Assembly: GCA_003229235.1 (NCBI GenBank)
Contig: QIIH01000510.1
Coordinates: 1-7,152 of the forward strand
Length of the DNA: 7,152 bases
Source of the DNA: Flavobacteriales bacterium
GTDB lineage: Bacteria > Bacteroidota > Bacteroidia > Flavobacteriales > Flavobacteriaceae
Direction: 5' to 3'
Shown in pieces: positions 1 to 5,591 of the stretch (positions are counted from its first letter, which is position 1; every line of letters starts with the position of its first letter). The notes below the pieces were generated by a model. That model did not search any database. It was not told the DNA's origin and saw only the letters and a list, made by a program, of their open reading frames with translations. A program made the position numbers and the translations under genes.

Positions 1-40
1 AACTGCTAATGAAAAAATCTCTAAAATCTGAAGGAATCAT
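1..40 (-). CDS. Possible 5' end of an unidentified gene (partial)
   Basis: On the minus strand an ATG at 40-38 opens a frame that stays open to the window edge. It encodes 13 residues beginning MIPSDFRDFFISS. It lies 17 nt downstream of an excellent Bacteroidota -7 promoter element at 57-64, which is the main reason to consider it a gene start. Another minus-strand ATG at 50-48 hits a stop after nine codons, so the ATG at 40 is the better choice. Thirteen residues are too few to identify a family, and I assign no function. It would be the next gene downstream of coaD on the same strand, with its own promoter. The call rests on promoter position and the open frame only. Confidence 0.35.
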   Translation of the reverse strand, partial: MIPSDFRDFFISS

Positions 41-56
41 ATAATATCATTTTTAA

Positions 57-64
57 CAAAGATA
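57..64 (-). promoter_or_regulatory. Bacteroidota-type -7 promoter element
   Basis: Read on the minus strand this is TATCTTTG, a perfect match to the TAnnTTTG -7 element used by the primary sigma factor of Bacteroidota. It lies downstream of the coaD stop and upstream of the possible ATG at 40, so transcription would start around position 50 with a short leader. No clear TTG-type -33 element is visible at the expected spacing, which lowers confidence. Confidence 0.4.
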
Positions 65-72
65 ACACATAT

Positions 73-97
73 CTATCTTAGAACTTAGCTAGGATAG
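73..97 (-). terminator. Hairpin just after coaD, possible transcription terminator
   Basis: The arms at 73-81 and 89-97 pair around a 7-nt loop. CTATC pairs with GATAG, extended by TAG with CTA. One inner position is a G-T wobble in the plus-strand transcript and a C-A mismatch in the minus-strand transcript. The hairpin begins 5 nt after the coaD stop codon, where a 3' end is expected. No T-run follows on the minus strand, so it is not a canonical Rho-independent terminator. It could equally be a stabilising 3' stem. Confidence 0.3.
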
Positions 98-101
98 TGA
101 G

Positions 102-557
102 TTATTTTCTGACAGTATGTGGCACTAAGTGTTCGTACTTCCCATTGTGTTGCATCACATCTCTAACGATAGAAGAAGATATATGTGATAACTCTGGCGC
201 TGTCATTAAAAAGACACTCTCAATATGTCCTTCCATAATTTTGTTGGTCTGAGCGATAGCCTGCTCGTAATTAAAATCGCTGGTATTTCTAAGCCCTCTT
301 AAAATATACTTTGCGTCTATAGATTTGCAATACGAAACTGTTAGTTGTTCGTAAGTTGATACCCGAACATTTGGATAGTTTTTAAATGTTTTTTCTAAAA
401 ACTCTTTACGCTCATCCAGCGAAAACATATATTTTTTGCTGGCATTGATTCCTATGGCTAATACTATCTCATCAAAAATGCTTAGCCCACGCTCAATGAT
501 GTCACAATGGCCTAAGGTGATTGGATCAAAAGATCCTGGAAAAACGGCAGTCTTCAT
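102..557 (-). CDS. coaD: Phosphopantetheine adenylyltransferase (CoaD)
   Basis: Cytoplasmic enzyme of coenzyme A synthesis that transfers AMP from ATP to 4'-phosphopantetheine, giving dephospho-CoA and pyrophosphate. The 151-residue length is close to the roughly 160 of the bacterial family. Visible signatures are the N-terminal nucleotidyltransferase strand with PGSFDPITLGH, whose TLGH (14-17) is the T/HxGH nucleotide-binding motif. Lysines at 41-42, RGLR at 87-90 and the C-terminal ISSSIVRD at 126-133 are also present. All expected catalytic elements are intact. The ATG lies 2 nt after the ddl stop, so the gene is almost certainly the second cistron of a ddl-coaD operon and translationally linked to it. 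No Shine-Dalgarno sequence precedes the start on the coding strand, which is normal for this phylum. Confidence 0.97.
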   Translation of the reverse strand: MKTAVFPGSFDPITLGHCDIIERGLSIFDEIVLAIGINASKKYMFSLDERKEFLEKTFKNYPNVRVSTYEQLTVSYCKSIDAKYILRGLRNTSDFNYEQAIAQTNKIMEGHIESVFLMTAPELSHISSSIVRDVMQHNGKYEHLVPHTVRK

Positions 558-559
558 AG

Positions 560-1552
560 TTAGGAGTTATTAGAATTTGGCAATAGCGTTACTACTAAGT
601 CGTTAAATAGCTCCGCAAGCGGAATTTTAGCATAAAGTGCTTGTCTAGGAATAATACTTTCTGCTGATAAGCCAGGATTGCTATTTATTTCAAGAAAATA
701 AGGCACATCGTCTTGCAAAATAAAATCACAACGTGCAATACCTTTGGCGTTGAGTAAAGTAAAAATTCGATGGGTTTCTGCAATCACTCTCTTAAGAGCA
801 ATCTCACTAATACGAGCTGGAGTAATTTCGTCTGCTTGCCCCAAGTATTTTGCATCATAGTCAAAAAAGTCGTTTTCTGTGACAATCTCGGTAGGAGGAA
901 GCACAGTGGTTTTTCCGAAAGTTTTATAAACGCCTGCAGATACTTCTGTTCCTACCAGAAAAGTTTCGACAAGTACTTCACTATCTTCTTTAAAAGCTTT
1001 TTCTAAAGCTTCTGGCAAATCTTCTAATGAATGTACTTTACTAATTCCAAAGCTAGAACCTGCTCTATTGGGTTTTACAAAACAAGGGAACCCTACAGTC
1101 TTAACAATATCTCCCAATGGCGGTATTTCCCCTTCGTTTACATAATAAGAATTAGCGCATTTTACACCAAAATTTTTAAGTACCGAGAGACAATCTCTTT
1201 TATTAAAACTTAATGCCGCCGCATAAAAGTCGCTAGATGTTTGCGGAATGCCAAGTAATTCTAGGTAGGCCTGCATATAACCATCTTCGCCAGGAGTGCC
1301 GTGTATTACATTAAATACTGCATCTGGCACAATGTGACTGCCTTGATAATTAAAACTAAAATCGCTGCGGTCTATAGGTAACTCGTCTCCATTTTCTAAA
1401 AAAACCTTCCAATCGGTTTCTAAAATATGTACTTTAAATACATGATGGACAGTAGTCAATAGGTTTTGATACACTATCTCGCCGCTTTGGAACGAAATTT
1501 CTTTTTCGCTGGAGTAGCCTCCCATAATGATTGCAATATTGATTGCTTGCAT
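560..1552 (-). CDS. ddl: D-alanine--D-alanine ligase
   Basis: ATP-grasp ligase that joins two D-alanines for the peptidoglycan stem peptide, in the cytoplasm. At 330 residues it is slightly longer than E. coli DdlB. Motifs in order are HGTPGEDG (84-91), the ATP-binding Lys160 followed by the glycine/serine loop GSSFG (165-169), and the VET strand (194-196). The omega-loop KY pair is at 235-236, then R274/D276 in ARCDF and the metal/substrate motif around E288, N290 and N292-P-G (288-294). The tyrosine in the omega-loop KY pair matches the residue that favours D-Ala over D-lactate as second substrate, so I infer a normal dipeptide ligase and not a vancomycin-resistance type. It is first in a ddl-coaD operon and divergent from a PASTA membrane protein, which fits a cell-wall role. 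The start gives the expected MGG-type N-terminal strand (IAIIMGGYSSEKEIS). Confidence 0.97.
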   Translation of the reverse strand: MQAINIAIIMGGYSSEKEISFQSGEIVYQNLLTTVHHVFKVHILETDWKVFLENGDELPIDRSDFSFNYQGSHIVPDAVFNVIHGTPGEDGYMQAYLELLGIPQTSSDFYAAALSFNKRDCLSVLKNFGVKCANSYYVNEGEIPPLGDIVKTVGFPCFVKPNRAGSSFGISKVHSLEDLPEALEKAFKEDSEVLVETFLVGTEVSAGVYKTFGKTTVLPPTEIVTENDFFDYDAKYLGQADEITPARISEIALKRVIAETHRIFTLLNAKGIARCDFILQDDVPYFLEINSNPGLSAESIIPRQALYAKIPLAELFNDLVVTLLPNSNNS

Positions 1553-1582
1553 AAGAAAGATAAAAAATGTGCGTTAGCCATT

Positions 1583-1597
1583 GTAGGTAGAACCTAC
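1583..1597. repeat. Perfect inverted repeat in the ddl/PASTA divergent intergenic region
   Basis: GTAGGT and ACCTAC are perfectly complementary 6-bp arms around a 3-nt AGA spacer. The element lies 31-45 nt upstream of the ddl start, in a region of about 128 bp shared by two divergent genes. At this distance it could be an operator overlapping the ddl core promoter, or a small hairpin in the ddl leader. It is too far from the plus-strand gene's -7 element to overlap it. A chance occurrence of a 6-bp palindrome is not excluded. Confidence 0.35.
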
Positions 1598-1648
1598 TTT
1601 TAAGATCGAATTAAAAAAATCAGTTAACAATATCTTCTCAAATATATG

Positions 1649-1656
1649 TATTTTCG
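1649..1656 (+). promoter_or_regulatory. Probable -7 promoter element of the PASTA-rluD operon
   Basis: TATTTTCG matches the Bacteroidota -7 consensus TAnnTTTG at five of six fixed positions. Transcription would start near 1662, leaving a leader of about 19 nt to the ATG at 1681. No convincing -33 TTG is seen upstream; the best region is around 1623-1630. The placement supports the ATG at 1681 as the start of the downstream gene. Confidence 0.4.
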
Positions 1657-1680
1657 CTGTTCAATTAACCATTGCCGCAT

Positions 1681-2289
1681 ATGAGTTTCTTGCGATTTTT
1701 ATTTACTAAAGCTTTTTTAAAGCAACTTGGACTAGCTGTATTGGCCATTTTGGCCTTTTGCATGCTAGTGTTGCTATATTTACGATTTTCTACAAATCAC
1801 AGCCAAAGTATTGAAGTTCCGGATTTGTCTAAGTTATCTTTAGAAGAAGTCGATCAAAAATTAACCGATATGGATCTAAGATGGCAATTGTTAGACTCTA
1901 CCAATTATAATCCAGATTACCCTAAGCGTTCTGTGATCGAACAAATTCCGGCCGCCGGTAGTTTTGTAAAAGAAGAACGAAAAATTTATTTAACACTCAA
2001 CCGTTCAAATTACCCAAAACTCAAGGTGCCAAATGTAGTTGGGCGCACTAAAAGGCAAGCAGAGCCAACGTTGTTATCACTTGGTTTTAAGATTGGTAAA
2101 ATTACTTATATTCCCTACATAGCAAAAGATGAGGTGATGCAAATCAAATATAAAGGAAGTGTAATAGCTCCAGGAACCGAATTAGAAAAAACCTCGGTTA
2201 TCGATCTAGTTTTAGGCGATGGCAAAGGTAGCCTAAGAGCAGGAATAAAAGAATCTAGCAACGACGACAGTCCAGATGGAACAGAATAG
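1681..2289 (+). CDS. Membrane-anchored PASTA-domain protein
   Basis: A 202-residue protein of unproven function. A short basic N-terminus precedes one hydrophobic helix at about 15-34, which should anchor it in the inner membrane with the rest in the periplasm. Two PASTA repeats follow, at about 43-108 (starting IEVPDLSKLSLEEV) and 112-179 (starting LKVPNVVGRTKRQAE). Each has the typical VP start, helix and closing strand; the first contains the Q-x-P-x-x-G motif (88-93). The C-terminal 20 residues are polar and acidic. PASTA modules in other bacteria bind peptidoglycan or muropeptides, usually on Ser/Thr kinases or penicillin-binding proteins; no such domain is present here. The divergent neighbour ddl supports a cell-wall link, which is inference. 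I chose the ATG at 1681 over an in-frame TTG at 1672. The gene overlaps the next one by 14 nt. Confidence 0.88.
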   Translation: MSFLRFLFTKAFLKQLGLAVLAILAFCMLVLLYLRFSTNHSQSIEVPDLSKLSLEEVDQKLTDMDLRWQLLDSTNYNPDYPKRSVIEQIPAAGSFVKEERKIYLTLNRSNYPKLKVPNVVGRTKRQAEPTLLSLGFKIGKITYIPYIAKDEVMQIKYKGSVIAPGTELEKTSVIDLVLGDGKGSLRAGIKESSNDDSPDGTE

Positions 2290-3319
2290 ACCAGAAGCTT
2301 TTGAAACAAAAAGCGACGATTTGTATGAGCATCATCGTTTTGTTGCCGAAAAAGGACAGCAACCTTTACGAGTCGATAAGTATTTGATGAATTATATCGA
2401 GAAGGCGACGCGTAGTAAAATTCAAAAGTCGGCAGCTTCAGGAAATATTTATGTAAACGACGTCGCAGTTAAATCTAATTATAAGGTTAAACCTTTAGAT
2501 GTAGTCACCGTAAAGCTAGAACACCCTCCTCACGAGTTTTTGTTAGTGCCAGAAGATATTCCGCTAGATATTATTTACGAAGATGACCATCTTTTGGTGG
2601 TAAATAAACCAGCTGGAATGGTAGTACATCCTGGACATGGAAATTATAGCGGTACATTAATAAACGCGCTCATATTTCATGTAGAAAACTTACCTCAAAA
2701 TAGCAACGAACGTCCTGGCCTAGTACATCGTATCGATAAAGATACTAGTGGTTTATTAGTGGTGGCCAAAACAGAAGAGGCTATGACGCATCTCGCTAAG
2801 CAATTCGTTGATAAAACCACAGAGCGTGAATATGTTGCGTTAGTCTGGGGTTATGTTGATGAGAACAGCGGTGTTATTGAAGGTCATATTGGACGTCATC
2901 CTAAAAATAGACTGCAAAACAAAGTATATCTTGACGAAGATGCAGACACAAAAGGAAAGCCAGCAATTACTCATTACGAAGTGTTGGAACGTTTGGGGTA
3001 TGTTACTTTGGTAAAATGTAAGTTAGAGACCGGAAGAACACATCAAATACGTGTGCATATGAAGCATATCGGGCACACAATATTTAACGACGAACGCTAC
3101 GGCGGAGATAAAATTTTAAAAGGCACAACCTTTACCAAATACAAGCAGTTTGTAGATAATTGCTTTAAAATATTGCCACGTCAGGCACTACATGCACGTA
3201 CATTGGGATTTGTACACCCGGTAACCAACGAAAATATGTCGTTTGAGGCGCCGATACCAGACGATATACAGGCTGCAATAGAAAAGTGGCGAGGATATAC
3301 TAAAAATCGCGATAACTAG
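2276..3319 (+). CDS. rluD: RluA/RluD-family 23S rRNA pseudouridine synthase
   Basis: Enzyme that isomerises specific uridines to pseudouridine in RNA. Family members with this layout usually modify helix 69 or other 23S rRNA sites; the exact target cannot be read from sequence. The 347 residues contain an N-terminal S4 RNA-binding domain at about 31-85 (LRVDKYL onward). The synthase domain follows with NKPAGMVVHPG (110-120). The catalytic motif HRIDKDTSGL is at 151-160, with Asp154 the expected nucleophile. GRTHQIRVH is at 253-261. All key motifs are intact. The first 30 residues form a polar leader before S4; the next methionine (38) lies inside S4, so the ATG at 2276 is favoured. The 14-nt overlap with the PASTA gene suggests translational coupling. 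RluC is the main alternative within the family. Confidence 0.93.
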   Translation: MEQNRPEAFETKSDDLYEHHRFVAEKGQQPLRVDKYLMNYIEKATRSKIQKSAASGNIYVNDVAVKSNYKVKPLDVVTVKLEHPPHEFLLVPEDIPLDIIYEDDHLLVVNKPAGMVVHPGHGNYSGTLINALIFHVENLPQNSNERPGLVHRIDKDTSGLLVVAKTEEAMTHLAKQFVDKTTEREYVALVWGYVDENSGVIEGHIGRHPKNRLQNKVYLDEDADTKGKPAITHYEVLERLGYVTLVKCKLETGRTHQIRVHMKHIGHTIFNDERYGGDKILKGTTFTKYKQFVDNCFKILPRQALHARTLGFVHPVTNENMSFEAPIPDDIQAAIEKWRGYTKNRDN

Positions 3320-3352
3320 TACTGCAATTACTCTTAACGGCCTAGTTTTGGA

Positions 3353-3372
3353 TCAAACATAAATAAGTTTGA
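3353..3372. repeat. Short inverted repeat downstream of rluD
   Basis: TCAAAC at 3353-3358 and GTTTGA at 3367-3372 can form a 6-bp stem with an 8-nt AT-rich loop, 33 nt after the rluD stop. It could mark the 3' end of the PASTA-rluD transcript. No T-run follows and the stem is weak, so I list it as a repeat and not as a terminator. The rest of the interval 3320-3441 holds the yaaA promoter and no gene. Confidence 0.25.
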
Positions 3373-3382
3373 ATCAGAGGGC

Positions 3383-3413
3383 TTGCAAAAGCGTATATAG
3401 GTAGTTATCTTTA
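3383..3413 (+). promoter_or_regulatory. Probable promoter of the yaaA operon
   Basis: A TTG at 3383-3385 is followed after 20 nt by TATCTTTA at 3406-3413. This matches the Bacteroidota -33 (TTG) and -7 (TAnnTTTG) elements with good spacing and one mismatch in the -7. Transcription would begin around 3420, about 22 nt before the ATG at 3442. It would serve the three-gene plus-strand operon 3442-5590. Confidence 0.5.
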
Positions 3414-3441
3414 CAGATATTTCTAAGTTGTTATAAAAAGA

Positions 3442-4209
3442 ATGAAAATTGTTGTATCACCTGCTAAATCTTTGGAATTTGAGAAAGACTTACCTTCTCA
3501 AAAATTTAGCGATCCTATTTTTTTGAGTGAAGCCGAAAGGCTTAATAAATTGCTTAGAAAGAAATCGGTGAGAAGTCTTTCAAAACTTATGAGTATATCG
3601 CCAGATTTGAGTTCACTAAATTATGAGCGCAACCAGCAATGGGAATTGCCGTTTACTTCAGAAAACGCTAGACCAGCGATTTATTCTTTTGCAGGCGATG
3701 TTTATAGAGGTATTGATGCATATAATATGTCTAACGATCAAATGAGTTATTTGCAAGAAAACATGCGAATACTCTCTGGCTTGTACGGCCTATTAAAGCC
3801 TCTAGATTTAATGCAACCTTATCGTCTCGAGATGGGCACGCGTATTAAAGTAGGTGTAAATAAAAATCTTTATGCCTTTTGGCAAAAGAATATTACTCAA
3901 GCCCTTAATACCGAGTTGCAAGACGACGAGCTATTTATTAATCTAGCCAGTAACGAATACTTTAAGGCGATCGATAAAAAAACACTTAATGTCCCTGTAA
4001 TAAATGCGGCATTTAAAGAGTTTAGAGATGGCGAATATAAAATGATTGGTTTCTTTGCAAAATATGCACGAGGCCTAATGGCACGTTATCTAGCAGAGAC
4101 TAATGCTCAAACCTTAGATGATGTAAAGGGATTTAACTATGAAGACTATGGCTTTAGCGAACAACTGTCTACGAGCCAAGAATTAGTATTTACAAGACAG
4201 TTTAAATAA
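3442..4209 (+). CDS. yaaA: Peroxide stress protein YaaA (DUF328/UPF0246)
   Basis: A 255-residue member of the YaaA family, full length compared with 258 in E. coli. In E. coli, YaaA lowers free intracellular iron and limits DNA and protein damage during hydrogen peroxide stress; the family has a DNA-binding fold with a helix-hairpin-helix-like element. Conserved family blocks seen here are SPAKS (6-10), FAGDVYRG (83-90), LSGLYGLLKPLD (111-122) and PYRLEMGT (126-133). NLASNEY (167-173) and AKYARG (206-211) with the preceding lysine at 200 are also present. No signal peptide or membrane segment is present, so it is cytoplasmic. A plausible promoter lies just upstream, and the gene heads a tight operon with a TPR membrane protein and a DNA-glycosylase-like protein. 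No OxyR- or PerR-type site could be recognised by eye. Confidence 0.95.
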   Translation: MKIVVSPAKSLEFEKDLPSQKFSDPIFLSEAERLNKLLRKKSVRSLSKLMSISPDLSSLNYERNQQWELPFTSENARPAIYSFAGDVYRGIDAYNMSNDQMSYLQENMRILSGLYGLLKPLDLMQPYRLEMGTRIKVGVNKNLYAFWQKNITQALNTELQDDELFINLASNEYFKAIDKKTLNVPVINAAFKEFRDGEYKMIGFFAKYARGLMARYLAETNAQTLDDVKGFNYEDYGFSEQLSTSQELVFTRQFK

Positions 4210-4213
4210 CATT

Positions 4214-4936
4214 ATGTATTTTTATCTAATTGTTGCATTACAAGCTTTTTGTATATATCATATATGGAAGACAGGCCGCCCGTATTTCTGGTATTTTGTT
4301 ATCATTTTTATTCCAGTGGTAGGTTCAATAATATATATACTAACACAAGCGCTCAATAAATCTGATGTAGAAAAAATTCAGAAGGATGTGGGTGTTCTTG
4401 TAAATCCTACTAAAAAAATAAAAGATTTAGAAGCTGCCGTAGAATTTGCAGACACCTATCAAAACCGAGTATCTCTAGCCGATGCACTTTTTGAAAACGC
4501 AAATTGGGACGAGGCGCTCGTTCACTATAGTTCGGCATTAGACGGAAATTTTAAAAAAGATTTTTATCTCAACAGAAAGTTACTTGAAACCTATTATCAC
4601 CTAGGACAATACAAACTTGCCGCAGAACAAGGCGAAATAATTAAAGACGACTCACAATTTGATAAGTCGAATGTGGCGTTTTATTATGGCCTGTCTTTAG
4701 ACAAATTGGACCGAGCTCAAGAGGCGCAAAAGCATTTAATATCAGTAGACAAACGATATTCTAATTTTAAAGAACGATTACAATTGGCAGAGCACTATTT
4801 AGCAAATGCTGGGCGCGACTTGGCTGTTGAAATATTAGACGAATTAAAATCAGAATCGCAAAGTATGAGTAAGGATGCTTATAAGCAATTTCGTGTTACT
4901 TTTATAAGTGCCGAACGCCTAAGAGCTAGCTTATAG
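4214..4936 (+). CDS. Membrane-anchored tetratricopeptide repeat protein
   Basis: A 240-residue protein with no enzymatic motif. Two hydrophobic helices at about 2-17 and 24-44, joined by a short loop with KTGRPYFW, form an N-terminal hairpin. The second helix (IIFIPVVGSIIYIL) resembles the PLDc_N-type module found at the start of cardiolipin synthases, but no phospholipase domain follows. A charged linker leads to helical repeats at about 83-116, 117-150, 152-185 and 186-219. The alternating Ala/Gly/Tyr pattern (for example ANWDEALVHYSSAL and LGQYKLAAEQG) is typical of TPR. The TPR region probably faces the cytoplasm and serves as a protein-binding scaffold; orientation is inferred. It starts 4 nt after yaaA and its stop abuts the next ATG, so it is co-expressed with both. 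Its partner is unknown. Similar proteins appear common in flavobacteria from memory. Confidence 0.8.
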   Translation: MYFYLIVALQAFCIYHIWKTGRPYFWYFVIIFIPVVGSIIYILTQALNKSDVEKIQKDVGVLVNPTKKIKDLEAAVEFADTYQNRVSLADALFENANWDEALVHYSSALDGNFKKDFYLNRKLLETYYHLGQYKLAAEQGEIIKDDSQFDKSNVAFYYGLSLDKLDRAQEAQKHLISVDKRYSNFKERLQLAEHYLANAGRDLAVEILDELKSESQSMSKDAYKQFRVTFISAERLRASL

Positions 4937-5590
4937 ATGTTTTACCATTATCATCCTTTTGATCCCTACTTCCCATTAGGTGCGACAAAGGTTATTGTAG
5001 GCACTCTCCCTCCACCAAGATTTACTGCGGGCGATTTAAAACCAGACGACGTTAACTTTTGCTATGGTAGCCGTGATGGGCAATTGTGGCCTATTTTGGA
5101 TACGATATTTGGGCTAAATTTGGTTTACAAAAACGATGCTCACGCGATTGATCAGCGAAAGTCGTTTCTCGAAAAAAGGGGGATAGCAATTTGCGATATC
5201 GTGCATGCTGCCAAACGAGAAAAAATAGATGCTTCTGATTTGGGAATGCAAGACATAGAACTTCGAAACGTGCTTAGTTATCTATCAAAATATCCTAAAA
5301 TAGATACTTTGTTGTTTACTGGTGGAAACAGTAAAAATGGCCCCGAATACTTTTTTAGAAAGCACTTAGCTGCGAATAATCTTAAACTTGAAGTGGTTAA
5401 CTCGGTTGTGCCAAGAATTCATAGATTTATATTTCAAGACCGCACTTATAGAACAGTCTCGCTTACGGCGCCATCTGGCGCAGCAAATCGCGCTGTTGGC
5501 AGCCTAGAAACTTATAAAAAGTTAAAGGCTAAAGATCCAAAATTTAATACAATCGATTTTAGAGTTTTGCAGTATACTCCATTTTTTTAG
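4937..5590 (+). CDS. Uracil-DNA glycosylase superfamily protein (divergent)
   Basis: A 217-residue cytoplasmic protein with the order of blocks seen in the uracil/hypoxanthine-DNA glycosylase superfamily. Motif 1 is VGTLPPP (21-27), in the position of the GxxPG-type loop after the first strand. FCYGSRDGQLWPIL (41-54) follows, then FLEKRGIAICDIV (77-89). The strand and loop LLFTGGNSKNG are at 125-135, and LTAPSGAANRAVG (176-188) is in the position of the DNA-intercalating motif 2 (PSxSxAN/PSGLSR-like). This resembles the Mug and hypoxanthine-DNA glycosylase branches more than family-1 Ung. Enzymes of this fold remove deaminated bases. The residues around 47-49 (RDG) differ from the RN-type motif I remember for the hypoxanthine branch, so activity and substrate are uncertain. 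The ATG directly follows the TPR stop with no gap; operon context with yaaA supports a DNA-maintenance role. It ends 1 nt from the convergent THX gene. Confidence 0.75.
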   Translation: MFYHYHPFDPYFPLGATKVIVGTLPPPRFTAGDLKPDDVNFCYGSRDGQLWPILDTIFGLNLVYKNDAHAIDQRKSFLEKRGIAICDIVHAAKREKIDASDLGMQDIELRNVLSYLSKYPKIDTLLFTGGNSKNGPEYFFRKHLAANNLKLEVVNSVVPRIHRFIFQDRTYRTVSLTAPSGAANRAVGSLETYKKLKAKDPKFNTIDFRVLQYTPFF

Positions 5591-5591
5591 C

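Noticed and set aside
562..568. AGGAG-like sequence near the coaD start as a Shine-Dalgarno site
   Set aside because: It reads AGGAG on the plus strand, while coaD is on the minus strand, so it cannot act as its ribosome binding site.
770..1213. Plus-strand open frames opposite ddl (770-1006 and 1031-1213)
   Set aside because: They lie entirely antisense to a well-conserved ddl gene, have unusual residue composition and show no recognisable motif.
1555..1562. TATCTTTC on the minus strand as a ddl -7 promoter element
   Set aside because: It ends only 2 nt before the ddl ATG, which would force a leaderless transcript, and no -33 element is visible at the right distance.
2115..2309. Minus-strand open frame opposite the PASTA/rluD junction
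   Set aside because: It is antisense to two conserved genes, with no family resemblance and no promoter-like element.
5562..5588. Intrinsic terminator at the end of the glycosylase gene (GAGT...ACTC followed by a seven-T run)
   Set aside because: The stem is only 4 bp with a 10-nt loop, and the T-run belongs to the last phenylalanine codons. Too weak to call.
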